From: Prescottella equi | GTDB taxonomy: Bacteria; Actinomycetota; Actinomycetes; Mycobacteriales; Mycobacteriaceae | NCBI RefSeq assembly: GCF_002094305.1 | Contig: NZ_LWTX01000001.1 | Span: 558,001 to 622,000, forward strand | DNA length: 64,000 nt | Direction: 5' to 3' | In this document: one piece after another, positions 47,819 through 57,789 of the stretch | Position numbering within the stretch: the stretch's first letter is position 1 | Layout: the number at the start of each line of letters is the position of its first letter | Translations under genes and position numbers: made by a program | Notes under the pieces: model-generated | Told to the model about the DNA's origin: nothing | Database searches by the model: none | What the model saw: the letters and a program-made list of their open reading frames with translations, nothing else

Positions 47819-48466
47819 CTATGGGCGCGCCGGTTTCCACCCGCCCATGCCGATCGTGATCAGCCGCAGTTGCTTCGCGGTGCGGTCGATCACCGCCCGT
47901 TCGTCGGCCGAACCGGGGCGATCGACCTCGAGCAGATCGACGACCGCGGCCAGCATCGCCTGCACGATCAAGTCTGCGGCCATCTCGAGGTCCGGGGCAT
48001 CCCAGTCGCCCAGCGCCGGCATGCGTCCGAGGTCGATGGTGAGTTCGCTGACGAACAGGCGCAGTTCGGTCGCGATCGCACGCCGCACCTCCGGGACGCC
48101 GCCGTACCGTTCGCGGGCGACGAACCGGAACTCGGCCTCGTGGGCGCGCACCTGGCGCACGAGGATGTCGAGGGAGTCGCGGGCGTTTCTGCTGCTCGGA
48201 GTGCGCCGGGCGTCCCGCAGCATTCGGCGCAGCACGCGCATGCTGTCCTCCGCCAGCACGACGCCGAGTTCGTCCATCGACGCGAAGTGCCGGTAGAAGG
48301 CCGTGGGCACGATGCCCGCGGCGCGCGCGACCTCACGCAGGCTCACGCTCGCGAAAGTGCGGTCGGCGTGGAGTTCGAGTGCCCGGTCCAGCAAGGCCTG
48401 CCGCGTGCGCTCCTTGCGCTGCGCGCGGGTCTCCACCGGTTCGGTCACGGCGTCGAGTCTAGGCAT
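47819..48466 (-). CDS. TetR family regulator, DesT/FabR-like
   Basis: A 215-residue regulator. The N-terminus (RAQRKERTRQALLDRALEL) and recognition region (SVSLREVARAAGIVPTAFYR, then HFASMDELG) closely follow the DesT/FabR type that senses the ratio of saturated to unsaturated acyl-CoA. Residues VLAEDSMRVLRRMLRDARRT continue that pattern. It is divergent from a ferredoxin reductase-desaturase operon, the same arrangement as desT-desCB in Pseudomonas. The ATG at 48466 is used; a GTG six codons later is possible. Probable role: acyl-CoA-responsive control of the desaturase. Confidence 0.87.
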   Translation of the reverse strand: MPRLDAVTEPVETRAQRKERTRQALLDRALELHADRTFASVSLREVARAAGIVPTAFYRHFASMDELGVVLAEDSMRVLRRMLRDARRTPSSRNARDSLDILVRQVRAHEAEFRFVARERYGGVPEVRRAIATELRLFVSELTIDLGRMPALGDWDAPDLEMAADLIVQAMLAAVVDLLEVDRPGSADERAVIDRTAKQLRLITIGMGGWKPARP

Positions 48467-48555
48467 CGGGTCCCGGGCACCGTCCGGGTCGTGCAGTGAT
48501 CGCCGTCACGCGCCTCCGGGATTGACAGGTAGGGGGTAATCGCGTTCACACTAAT

Positions 48556-48575
48556 CAGTGTACGAGTGTGCACTG
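48556..48575. promoter_or_regulatory. Candidate DesT-like operator
   Basis: CAGTGTACGAGTGTGCACTG is an imperfect 20-bp palindrome (7 of 10 positions matched) 25 bp before the reductase start. It resembles the AGT-TAC-spacer-GT-ACT layout of FabR/DesT sites as I recall them. An overlapping ACACTAATCAGTGT lies at 48548-48561. Confidence 0.6.
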
Positions 48576-48599
48576 AAAATCTCTCGTGAGGAGATGATC

Positions 48600-49685
48600 A
48601 TGACGACGACTTCCCCGGAGCGAGCGCGCCGACGGCCGCTGCTGTCGCTGCTCGAGGCGCTCGCCACCCCCCATGCGGTCGACCGTTACCTCGAGTTGCT
48701 CGACCCGATGGCGACCGCTCGCGACATGCGGGCCCGCGTCGTGCGGGTCGAACGCCCCACATCGGATTCGGTGGTGCTCGATCTGCGGCCCACCAGGCAG
48801 TGGCGCGGCTTCGCGGCGGGCCAGTTCGTGCAACTCGGCGTCGTGATCGACGGCGTGCGGCACACCCGGTGCTATTCGCCCACCGGTGCCCAGGGCGGGG
48901 CGCGGGACTCGATTCGGCTGATCGTGCGGGCGCACCCCGGCGGGCTGGTCTCGCAGTATCTCGTCCGCGAGGCGGCTGTGGGAATGGTGCTCGACCTGTC
49001 TACGGCGGCAGGCGAATTCACACTGCCCGAGCCGCGACCGGCGCAGGTGGTCCTCGTCAGCGGCGGTAGCGGGATCACTCCGGTGCTGTCGATGCTGCGC
49101 ACCCTCGTCGACGAGGGGTTCGCCGGGTCTGTCGCGTTCCTGCACTACACCCGCACGCTGGACGACGTTCCCGTCCCGGGCGAGTTGCGCGCGATCGATC
49201 AGGCGCACGACAACGTGACTGTCCGCGTCGTCGAGACCTCGGTCGACGGGCGGTTCCGGCGCGAGCACCTCGACGCCGTGGCGCCGTGGTTCGGGCCGGA
49301 ATCGGAGGTGTTCGTGTGCGGTCCGGACACGCTCTCGGCGGCGGTCGAGGAGATGCTCGACGCCGAAGGATTCGGTGAACAGATGCACACCGAACGGTTT
49401 CGGATCGACCCGCCGGCGGCCTCCGGACCGGCGGACGGCGTCGTGTCCTTCACGCGCAGCGGCGTCACCGCGGAGAACACCGGAGCCAGCCTGCTCGACC
49501 AGGCCGAGGCCGCGGGTCTGCAGCCGGAATTCGGCTGCCGGATGGGCATCTGCTTCTCGTGCACCGCGGTCAAACGGTCCGGGCGCACCCGCAACCTGCG
49601 CACCGGTGATACCCACGACGACCCGGAGCAGTCGATCCAACTGTGCATCTCGGCGCCGGTCGGGGACGTCGAGATCGATGTCTGA
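48600..49685 (+). CDS. Ferredoxin reductase for fatty acid desaturase (Rv3230c-like)
   Basis: A 361-residue electron-transfer protein. It has an FAD domain (GFAAGQFVQLGV, HTRCYSPTG), an NAD(P)H domain (VSGGSGITPVLSMLR, VFVCGPDTL) and a C-terminal plant-type 2Fe-2S domain (FGCRMGICFSCTAVK with a fourth Cys in IQLCIS). It supplies electrons to the desaturase encoded 33 bp downstream; the pair matches Rv3230c-desA3 of M. tuberculosis, which makes oleoyl-CoA. The ATG at 48600 follows GAGGAG. Confidence 0.93.
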   Translation: MTTTSPERARRRPLLSLLEALATPHAVDRYLELLDPMATARDMRARVVRVERPTSDSVVLDLRPTRQWRGFAAGQFVQLGVVIDGVRHTRCYSPTGAQGGARDSIRLIVRAHPGGLVSQYLVREAAVGMVLDLSTAAGEFTLPEPRPAQVVLVSGGSGITPVLSMLRTLVDEGFAGSVAFLHYTRTLDDVPVPGELRAIDQAHDNVTVRVVETSVDGRFRREHLDAVAPWFGPESEVFVCGPDTLSAAVEEMLDAEGFGEQMHTERFRIDPPAASGPADGVVSFTRSGVTAENTGASLLDQAEAAGLQPEFGCRMGICFSCTAVKRSGRTRNLRTGDTHDDPEQSIQLCISAPVGDVEIDV

Positions 49686-49718
49686 CCTACCGGTCCACCA
49701 CGACCAGAGGAGAAACCC

Positions 49719-50903
49719 ATGTTCGGACTGAGCGTTCCCGGGTTCCTGGCCCTGCCCGGGTTTCTGAAATTCGGTGGCCGCGACCCCGAGCCCGAGGTCA
49801 CCGTCATCGGCTACGACGACGTCGAGGCACTCGGCCGGGAACTCGACGCGCTGCGTGACGAGGTCGTCGCCGATCTCGGCGCCGCAGACCGCGAGTACAT
49901 CTACCGGATCATCAAGGCGCAGCGCGTTTTCGAGGTCGCCGGCCGCGGCCTGATGTACCTGGGATTCCTGCCGCCGTTCTGGTTGGCGGGAGTGGGGGCA
50001 CTGTCGATCTCGAAGATCCTCGACAACATGGAGATCGGGCACAACGTCATGCACGGCCAGTACGACTGGATGCGTGAGCCCGGCCTGAACTCGCGGGTGT
50101 TCGAGTGGGACACCGTGTGCCCGGCGGATCAGTGGAAGCACTCGCACAACTACATGCACCACACCTACACGAACATCGTCGGCCGCGATCGCGACATCGG
50201 GTACGGCATCCTGCGGATGGACGAGGCGCAGCGCTGGAACCCCTACTACCTGGGCAATCCGCTGTATGCGACCGCACTGATGTTCCTGTTCGAGTGGGGC
50301 GTGATGCTGCACGACCTCGAGGCCGAGAACGTGATCCAGGGCAAGCGCAGGTGGTCGGACGTCAAACCGCTCGTGCGGGGCTGGTGGCGCAAGGCCGGCC
50401 GTCAGGTGCTCAAGGATTACGTGCTGTTCCCGGCACTCACCGGCCCGCTGTTCGTCTCGACCCTGCTCGGTAACGCCACCGCCAACGTGGTCCGCAACGT
50501 GTGGGCGTACTCGATCATCTTCTGTGGTCACTTCCCGTCCGGCGTGCAGAGTTTCACCGAGGACGAGACCGCCGACGAGACGCGCGGCCAGTGGTACCTG
50601 CGGCAGATGCTCGGCAGCGCCAACATCACCGGAAGCCCGTTGTTCCACATCATGTCGGGCAATCTGTCGCACCAGATCGAGCACCACCTCTTCCCGGACA
50701 TCCCGGCGCACCGGTACCCGGAGATGGCGCCGCGGGTCCGGGAACTGTGCGAACGCTACGACCTGCCGTACAACACCGGCGGCTTCTTCCGGCAGATCGG
50801 CACCGTGTGGGCCAAGATCTTCCGGTTCGCGTTGCCGCCGTCGCTCGTCGGCCGGGCGCCGGTGAGCGGTGTTATCGTCGAGCGTCGGAAGACCGCTGCA
50901 TGA
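49719..50903 (+). CDS. desA3: Acyl-CoA delta-9 desaturase (DesA3-like)
   Basis: Membrane di-iron desaturase of 394 residues that introduces the delta-9 double bond into stearoyl-CoA. The three histidine boxes are HNVMH (108-112), HSHNYMHH (141-148) and HQIEHH (318-323), with membrane segments LGFLPPFWLAGVGALSIS and others between. It follows AGGAG and overlaps the next small gene (ATGA). Together with the preceding reductase and the divergent DesT-like regulator it forms a membrane-fluidity module. Confidence 0.94.
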   Translation: MFGLSVPGFLALPGFLKFGGRDPEPEVTVIGYDDVEALGRELDALRDEVVADLGAADREYIYRIIKAQRVFEVAGRGLMYLGFLPPFWLAGVGALSISKILDNMEIGHNVMHGQYDWMREPGLNSRVFEWDTVCPADQWKHSHNYMHHTYTNIVGRDRDIGYGILRMDEAQRWNPYYLGNPLYATALMFLFEWGVMLHDLEAENVIQGKRRWSDVKPLVRGWWRKAGRQVLKDYVLFPALTGPLFVSTLLGNATANVVRNVWAYSIIFCGHFPSGVQSFTEDETADETRGQWYLRQMLGSANITGSPLFHIMSGNLSHQIEHHLFPDIPAHRYPEMAPRVRELCERYDLPYNTGGFFRQIGTVWAKIFRFALPPSLVGRAPVSGVIVERRKTAA

Positions 50904-51130
50904 GAGGCACGTCGAACATGGTGGGGAAGTTCGAGCGAGGTAAGGACACGGTGCAGGAACTGACCGAGTCCGCGGCCACACACGTCGGCGCGATCGCGGT
51001 GATCATCGCCGGTGCCGTCCGGGACGTCACCCGGGAGGTGGGTGACTGGATCGCCGACGGCATCGAGATGCGCGAGGCGGCACGGAAAGCGCGCGAGGAC
51101 GGTGAGCGGCCGGACGCCGACGAGAGCTGA
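50900..51130 (+). CDS. Small protein co-encoded with the desaturase
   Basis: A 76-residue protein. Its ATG overlaps the desaturase stop, and a second ATG at 50918 (MVGKFERGKD) is possible. A single moderately hydrophobic helix (THVGAIAVIIAGAV) is flanked by charged amphipathic segments (RDVTREVGDWIADGIEMREA, then ARKAREDGE). I do not recognise a family. The tight coupling suggests it could stabilise or tune the desaturase complex at the membrane. Confidence 0.75.
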   Translation: MRGTSNMVGKFERGKDTVQELTESAATHVGAIAVIIAGAVRDVTREVGDWIADGIEMREAARKAREDGERPDADES

Positions 51131-51145
51131 TCCCTGACAAACGAA

Positions 51146-51190
51146 TCGGGCCCGGCACCTGTCACAGGTGCCGGGCCCGACTTCTGTCTG
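51146..51190. terminator. Terminator between desaturase operon and gdhA
   Basis: A 17-bp perfect stem, TCGGGCCCGGCACCTGT with its complement, separated by a single C, followed by CTTCTGTCT. It lies between convergent genes and probably works in both directions. Confidence 0.85.
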
Positions 51191-51198
51191 CGGGTCGA

Positions 51199-52545
<1,347 letters not shown>

Positions 52546-52898
52546 TCACCTACCTGATTCCGTGAGAACTTATTAATCTTTCCGTTACACGATAGTCCGC
52601 GAGGGTGCACGACTTCGACGGTTACCTGCGGAAAGTGAGATTAGCCACGTGTGAACATCGTGTTACGTGGTTGCGAAGATTGCTAGGAGACCCGTGTCGG
52701 GGCCGGTGGCACGAGTTCGAGTCCGGCGTCCGAGGGTCGGGCAGAGTCACAGTTTCCCCAGCAGTCACACAGGAAACGTCGTGATCGGGGCTTTTCCGTG
52801 GTTTGATCATTGACCGACGAACGTATTCGGGGGAATCAGCGGTCGGGCCGCACTGGGGTTGTCTCCCTCCGTCTCCACCTGTGGAAGGGAATCGGTCT
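52546..52898. other. 353-bp divergent promoter region of gdhA and the DUF4185 gene
   Basis: AT-rich near the gdhA start (TTATTAATCTTTCC at 52569-52582), a likely gdhA promoter. A spaced inverted repeat CCACGT/ACGTGG (52645-52650 and 52665-52670) encloses GTGAACATCGTGTTAC, itself partly palindromic. No gene is convincing. Confidence 0.5.
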
Positions 52899-54311
52899 GT
52901 GAGAGAAGCAAATCGGAGGTGGGCGGCAGCCCTGTCGGCCGCCGCGGTCACCGCCGGACTGTCGGTCGCGATGGCGACGCCGGCCGCTGCAGTCGGTGGC
53001 CCGTGCGGTCAGGGCGGCGGCAGCCTCGGGAGTTCGGGCCTGACGGGCAGCCTGATGGGCAGTCTGGGCGCGGGCAGCCTCGGAAGCGCGACGGGATCGC
53101 TGGCCAACACGCTGCCGTGGATCACCGGCGCGCCCAACGGTGCGCTACCGGTGTTGTCCGGCCCCACCAAGGCACTCGAGATGGTGACGGGGCCGGGCAG
53201 CCCGAACGACACGATCGACCGCTTCAGCGTCGCCGGCACCGACCTCGGGATCATGTGGGACAACGGGGCCGGTCAGGTGCTGATGGCCTTCGGTGACACC
53301 GTGGGAGACTGCGGTATCGACGGCGACCAGTGGCGCAGCAACGTCCTGTTCCGCAGCAACGACGCCAATCTGGCCGACGGCATGCGCATCGACAGTTCTC
53401 CGCTCGATACCCCTGGCGGGAACTTCTCGCGACAGGTCATCAAGGGTTTGCTGAACCTGCCTCCGGGAACGATGCCCGAGTTCACGGTGATCCCGACCGG
53501 CGGCGTCGCGGTCGACGGCGTGCAGTACGTGCGTTGGATGTCGGTCCGTTCGTGGGACGTGCCGGGAGAGTGGACCACCAACTACTCGGGCCTGGCCTTC
53601 TCCACCGACAACGGTGAGAACTGGACCACGGATCCGGCCACCGTCCGCCTCAACCGCGAGGGCGTGCTGGACGGTCTCGACCTGCCCGGCGTCCCGAATC
53701 TGGCGACCAGCAACAAGAACTGGCAGATGAGTGCCTTTGTTCCGGGGCGCGGTGCTGACAGCAACTACGTCTACGAGTTCGGAACGCCCTCCGGTCGATC
53801 GGGGGAGGCGCGCCTCGCCCGTGTACCGAAGGCGGACATTCGTAACCTCAACGCTTACGAGTACCGAACCGGTTCGGGGTGGAGCCAGGACATCGCCGAC
53901 GCCGTTCCGGTGATCCGCGGCAACGTCAGCGAACTGTCGGTGCAATGGAATCCGTACCTGGGCAAGTACGTCGCGATGTACACCGACATGGGCGGTCTGA
54001 AGATCCGGCAGTCGTCGGACCTGATCAACTGGAGTGGCACGCAGACGTTGATCGGTTCGACTGCGTTGCCGTCGCTGTACGGCGGTTTCATGCATCCGTG
54101 GACGAACAAGAACGGCACCGACAAGAATCTCTACTTCGTACTGACCACGTGGGACCGCTACAACGTGATCTACATGAAGACCGATCTGAGCGGCATGCGG
54201 GTGGCGTCCACCGACACGTTCGATCGCCCGGACCCGGCGATCACCGGCGAGCAGAGGCTCGAGGGCTTCCAGACCCCCGAGGGCTTCGTCGAGCCCGACG
54301 CGGTCGAGTGA
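52899..54311 (+). CDS. Secreted DUF4185 protein (GH183-like)
   Basis: A 470-residue exported protein. A Sec-type signal peptide (RRWAAALSAAAVTAGLSVAM, cleavage near AAAVG) is followed by a Gly/Ser/Leu-rich spacer (about 38-70) and a DUF4185 beta-propeller beginning near TDLGIMWD and MAFGDTVGDCG, with blades such as WTTNYSGLAFSTDNGENWTT and VQWNPYLGKYVAMYTDMGG. DUF4185 includes the endo-D-arabinanases now classed as GH183, as I recall. The organism's own arabinogalactan is a plausible substrate. The GTG start follows GGAAGGGA. Activity is not proven by sequence alone. Confidence 0.85.
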   Translation: MREANRRWAAALSAAAVTAGLSVAMATPAAAVGGPCGQGGGSLGSSGLTGSLMGSLGAGSLGSATGSLANTLPWITGAPNGALPVLSGPTKALEMVTGPGSPNDTIDRFSVAGTDLGIMWDNGAGQVLMAFGDTVGDCGIDGDQWRSNVLFRSNDANLADGMRIDSSPLDTPGGNFSRQVIKGLLNLPPGTMPEFTVIPTGGVAVDGVQYVRWMSVRSWDVPGEWTTNYSGLAFSTDNGENWTTDPATVRLNREGVLDGLDLPGVPNLATSNKNWQMSAFVPGRGADSNYVYEFGTPSGRSGEARLARVPKADIRNLNAYEYRTGSGWSQDIADAVPVIRGNVSELSVQWNPYLGKYVAMYTDMGGLKIRQSSDLINWSGTQTLIGSTALPSLYGGFMHPWTNKNGTDKNLYFVLTTWDRYNVIYMKTDLSGMRVASTDTFDRPDPAITGEQRLEGFQTPEGFVEPDAVE

Positions 54312-54327
54312 TCGATCGCAGTTCGTA

Positions 54328-54368
54328 GCAAGTGGCCCGTCCCCGTCCACCGGGGGCGGGCCGCTTGC
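54328..54368. terminator. Hairpin between the DUF4185 and lipase genes
   Basis: Stem GCAAGTGGCCCGTCCCC / GGGGGCGGGCCGCTTGC with two mismatches and a 7-nt loop, 17 bp after the DUF4185 stop. The T-run is weak (AGTTCG), so attenuation is possible. Confidence 0.65.
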
Positions 54369-54450
54369 AGTTCGCGTCCGAAACCTCACGCGGGTGCTAG
54401 GTTTCGGTCGGTCGGTCGGGGTTCTGGTGGAACAGCCGAGGGGGATCTAC

Positions 54451-55413
54451 ATGCGTGCGTTCTTCGCCGCGGTCTGTGCGTCAGCGTTGTGGGCGCTCGC
54501 CCTGCCCGTTGTGGCGACGCCAGGCGTCGGGGCCGATCCGCTACCCGTGCCGCACAATTTCTTCGAAGGTATCGCGCTCGAGACGGCAAACCCTGGCGGC
54601 TCGATTCCGGGTTCGAACGACTGGACCTGTAAGCCGACCGAGGCCCATCCGAATCCGGTGATCCTCGTCCACGGCACGGGTGCGAATCGGCAGACAAATT
54701 GGGCCACATACGTTCCCCTGCTGAAGAACGAAGGCTATTGCGTCTTCGCGCCCACCTACGGCACGCGTCCGGACGCGACGTGGCCGATGAGTGCCTTCGG
54801 CGCACTCTCGCCGCTCGAGCAGAGCGCACAGGAGTTGTCGGTCTTCGTGGACGAGGTGCTTGCCGCCACCGGCGCGAGCAACGTCGACATCGTCGGCCAC
54901 TCGCAGGGCACCCTGATGCCGAACTACTACCTGAAGTTCCTCGGCGACGCGGCGAAGGTGGACAAGTATGTGTCACTGGCGCCGCTGTGGGGTGGGGCCG
55001 GCTCCTTCGGCGCCGGCGAGATCACGGCCCTCGTCGAGCAGTTCGGCCTGAAGCCGTTGCAGGAGCAGACGTTCGGACGGCTGTGCGCGTCCTGCCTGGA
55101 CATGGCGCCGGGCGCCGATTTCATCGAGAAGATGAACGAGGGCGGCAGTCCGTATGCGCCCGGCGTCGCGTACACGAACATCGCCACCAGGTACGACGAG
55201 CTCGTCGTGCCGTACACCAGTGGTCTCGTCCCCGGTCCGAACGCGACGAACATCGTCGTCCAGGATCGGTGCCCACAGGACTACTCGGAGCATGCGGCGC
55301 TGGCCGCGTCGCCCGTCGCAGCCGGATATGTGCTCAACGCGCTCGATCCGCGGTACCCGGAACCGGTGCCGTGCGTGATGGTTGCCCCGTTTACCGGTAC
55401 GCCGGTGGGATGA
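54451..55413 (+). CDS. Secreted triacylglycerol lipase/esterase
   Basis: A 320-residue exported alpha/beta hydrolase. The signal peptide is MRAFFAAVCASALWALALPV (cleavage near GVGA). The oxyanion strand is VILVHGTGANRQTNWATYVP; the nucleophile is Ser151 in GHSQG; the acid/base histidine is near YSEHAAL. Paired cysteines (near 60/97 and in CASC) suggest disulfides. It matches the lipase_2/secreted actinobacterial lipase type. The ATG follows GAGGGGG. It probably releases fatty acids from extracellular lipids. Confidence 0.9.
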   Translation: MRAFFAAVCASALWALALPVVATPGVGADPLPVPHNFFEGIALETANPGGSIPGSNDWTCKPTEAHPNPVILVHGTGANRQTNWATYVPLLKNEGYCVFAPTYGTRPDATWPMSAFGALSPLEQSAQELSVFVDEVLAATGASNVDIVGHSQGTLMPNYYLKFLGDAAKVDKYVSLAPLWGGAGSFGAGEITALVEQFGLKPLQEQTFGRLCASCLDMAPGADFIEKMNEGGSPYAPGVAYTNIATRYDELVVPYTSGLVPGPNATNIVVQDRCPQDYSEHAALAASPVAAGYVLNALDPRYPEPVPCVMVAPFTGTPVG

Positions 55414-55443
55414 TCACATGCCGGTTCGGTCGCTGCAGTTTTG

Positions 55444-55520
55444 TGGTGCCCCCGGCAGGAATCGAACCTGCGACCTAGAGATTAGAAGGCTCTTGCTCTA
55501 TCCAACTGAGCTACGGAGGC
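55444..55520 (-). tRNA. tRNA-Arg(TCT)
   Basis: Minus strand: acceptor GCCTCCG / CGGGGGC (one T-G type pair), D-arm AGCTCAGTTGGATAGAGC, anticodon loop CTTCTAA (TCT), T-arm GCAGGTTCGATTCCTGC, discriminator A and encoded CCA (55444-55446). Confidence 0.95.
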
Positions 55521-55568
55521 GCGGCCAAGAGCATACCTGCTGATTCGGGGTGATTCGCGCATCCGGGG

Positions 55569-56525
55569 TCAGCTCCAGAGTGTGACGTGCACCTTGGGTT
55601 TGAAGTGGGCGACGTCGACGCCGGTGCCGCGGATCATCGCCTGGATGCATCGCGGTGTGCTGACGAAGTGCAGCAGTTCGGTCGCGGCGGGCTGGAGGTG
55701 CTGGTGGTGCAGGGTCGTGGCGCACCATTCGCCCGCCGCGCGCAGTTCCGGACCTTCGACGAGGTCGAGAGAGCCGGCCGACAGTTCGTCGTCGATCGCG
55801 AAGCCGAGTGCCAGCGTCAACGCCGACGACCGCCGGACCGCCTCGATCGCGGCGGCGTCGCTCTGGAAGATCCGTTGCCGCTCGTGGGGGATGTCGAGTG
55901 CGCGGAGCATGTGCCGCATCACGCCGTCGCCGCCGGCCGCGGACGGTCCGAGGAACCACTGCTGCTCGCGCAGTTGCCGCAGCGACGGCCGGGTCCGCGC
56001 CATCGGGTGCTGGGGTGCGCACACCGTGAGCACCTCGTACTGCAGGAACGGGTGCAGGCACAGCGGCTGCCGCTCGCCCAGGACCCGCGGCCCCAGCGCG
56101 ACGTCGACGGCCCGCGAGGAGATCAGATTTGCGAACTGCCGGACGGGGTGGACGCTCAGCTCGACCGACAGATCCTTCGCGCGCCCGGCAAACAGGTCGA
56201 TCAGCCCGGGGGCGGCGTGTTCGGCGAACAGCGGGGACGCCGCGATCCGCAGGAGGCGTCGGCCGTTGCCGGCCTGGCTCACCTCGAGCGCCGTCTGCTG
56301 CTGTAGCCCGAGGATCTCGACGGCCCGGCTCGCGAGGCGCAGCCCGCCCGGTGTGAAAGCGAGCCCCGACGGCCGTCGGCAGTACAGGGGGTCGTCGAGT
56401 TCCTTGCGGAGCTGGGCGATATGCATGGAGACACCCGAATCCGTCATGCCCAATTCACGCGCTGCCGCTCGAACCGATCCGAGCCGCACCACCGCGGAAT
56501 AGGCTCGCAGTTGAGCGGGTGTCAC
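55569..56525 (-). CDS. LysR family regulator of the cox cluster
   Basis: A 318-residue regulator. The N-terminal winged helix (LRAYSAVVRLGSVRAAAREL, GMTDSGVSMHIAQLRKELDD, PLYCRRPSGLAFTPGG) is followed by a two-lobe ligand-binding domain (VELSVHPVRQFANLISSRAV). The N-terminus and TPGG element resemble CbbR-type regulators. It is transcribed divergently from coxI with an 88-bp gap, so it is the likely activator of the CO dehydrogenase genes. The start is a GTG after GAGGG. Confidence 0.9.
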   Translation of the reverse strand: MTPAQLRAYSAVVRLGSVRAAARELGMTDSGVSMHIAQLRKELDDPLYCRRPSGLAFTPGGLRLASRAVEILGLQQQTALEVSQAGNGRRLLRIAASPLFAEHAAPGLIDLFAGRAKDLSVELSVHPVRQFANLISSRAVDVALGPRVLGERQPLCLHPFLQYEVLTVCAPQHPMARTRPSLRQLREQQWFLGPSAAGGDGVMRHMLRALDIPHERQRIFQSDAAAIEAVRRSSALTLALGFAIDDELSAGSLDLVEGPELRAAGEWCATTLHHQHLQPAATELLHFVSTPRCIQAMIRGTGVDVAHFKPKVHVTLWS

Positions 56526-56613
56526 GCCCTCGAGGGTACGGGCCGAGGAAGATCGACATCTGCGAATGGACCGGCCTCACCTGCGGCGACGGCCGGGGCT
56601 GGAGGCTGAAGCC

Positions 56614-57738
56614 ATGCGCGACGTTCTGTCCGATCTGCTCGCGATCTGGCGCGCGGACGAGACGGCCGGACTCGCCACGGTGGTCGCCACCTTCCACTCC
56701 GCGCCGCGCGCTCCGGGGGCTGCGATGGTGGTCGCCCCCGACGGCCGGGTGTCCGGTTCGGTGTCCGGCGGGTGCGTCGAGGGCGCGGTTTACGAATCGG
56801 CGTCCGAGACGGTCCGGACGGGGAGGCCGACCCTCGAGCGGTACGGCGTCAGCGACGACGACGCGTTCGCGGTCGGGCTCACGTGCGGCGGCATCCTGGA
56901 CGTGTTCGTCGAGCCGGTCTCCCGCGCCACGTTTCCCGCCCTCGCAGACGTCGCCGACGACATCGCGGAGCGGCGTCCGGTGGCGGTGGCGACGGTCGTC
57001 GACGACGTCGCCGGTCGCGTCGGGCAGCACCTGGTAATCCGACCCGACGACGTCTCGGGGACGCTCGGTTCGGACCGGCTCGACGCCGCGGTCGTCGACG
57101 ACGGCCGCGGTCTGCTCGCGGCCGGCCGGACCGCGGTACTCGCGTACGGGCCGGACGGGCAGCGGCGCGGCGAGGGCCTGCGGGTGTTCGTCGCGAGCTA
57201 TGCGCCGCCGCCCCGGATGCTGGTGTTCGGGGCGATCGACTTCGCGGCCGCGGTCGCTCGGCAGGGGAAGTTCCTCGGATACCGGGTGACCGTGTGTGAC
57301 GCGCGCGAGGTGTTCGCGACCGCGTCGCGCTTCCCGACCGCCGACGAGGTGGTGGTCGACTGGCCGCACCGGTACCTCGAAGCGCAGGCCGACGCGGGGG
57401 AAGTCGACGGCCGCACGGCGATCTGTGTGCTCACCCACGATCCCAAGTTCGACGTCCCGTTGCTGGCGGTCGCGCTCCGACTGCCGGACGTCGGGTACGT
57501 CGGGGCCATGGGCTCACAGCGCACCCACCGCGACCGGTTGGACCGGCTGCGCGAGGCCGGTCTGACCGACGTGGATCTGGCCCGGCTGTCGAGCCCGATC
57601 GGGCTCGATCTCGGGGCCCGCACTCCCGAGGAGACGGCCGTGTCCATCGCGGCGGAGATCATCGCGCGGCGCTGGGGCGGCGGCGGGCTGCCCCTGCGTG
57701 ACCTGCGCGGAGGTATCCATCACGAGCGAAACGGGTGA
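56614..57738 (+). CDS. coxI: XdhC/CoxI family accessory protein
   Basis: A 374-residue maturation protein for molybdenum hydroxylases. The N-terminal XdhC/CoxI domain has HSAPRAPGAAMVVAPDGRVS, GSVSGGCVEGAVYE and LTCGGILDVFVEP; the C-terminal Rossmann domain has MLVFGAIDFAAAVARQGKFL and VGYVGAMGSQRTHRDRLDRL, ending GARTPEETAVSIAAEIIA. Such proteins bind the molybdopterin cofactor and insert it after sulfuration. Here it precedes the structural genes, separated from coxM by 106 bp that hold a candidate promoter. Confidence 0.9.
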   Translation: MRDVLSDLLAIWRADETAGLATVVATFHSAPRAPGAAMVVAPDGRVSGSVSGGCVEGAVYESASETVRTGRPTLERYGVSDDDAFAVGLTCGGILDVFVEPVSRATFPALADVADDIAERRPVAVATVVDDVAGRVGQHLVIRPDDVSGTLGSDRLDAAVVDDGRGLLAAGRTAVLAYGPDGQRRGEGLRVFVASYAPPPRMLVFGAIDFAAAVARQGKFLGYRVTVCDAREVFATASRFPTADEVVVDWPHRYLEAQADAGEVDGRTAICVLTHDPKFDVPLLAVALRLPDVGYVGAMGSQRTHRDRLDRLREAGLTDVDLARLSSPIGLDLGARTPEETAVSIAAEIIARRWGGGGLPLRDLRGGIHHERNG

Positions 57739-57763
57739 TCGGGGCGGCCGTGTCGAGTCGAGA

Positions 57764-57789
57764 TCAAGCTTTCGCTGAATCGCGCTTGA
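57764..57789. promoter_or_regulatory. Candidate LysR operator and -35 region of coxMSL
   Basis: Inverted repeat TCAAGC (57764-57769) and GCTTGA (57784-57789) with a 14-bp spacer. The right arm overlaps a good -35 hexamer TTGACG (57786-57791). The -10 is weak (CACGCT at 57809), as expected for an activator-dependent promoter. Confidence 0.6.

Noticed and set aside
52622-52951. A 109-codon minus-strand frame upstream of the DUF4185 gene
   Set aside because: It overlaps the signal-peptide region of a supported gene, lacks a ribosome site and has no recognisable sequence.
56527-56536. CCCTCGAGGG palindrome next to the LysR start
   Set aside because: It overlaps the LysR ribosome site and is short; there is no evidence that it is a regulator site beyond chance in GC-rich DNA.
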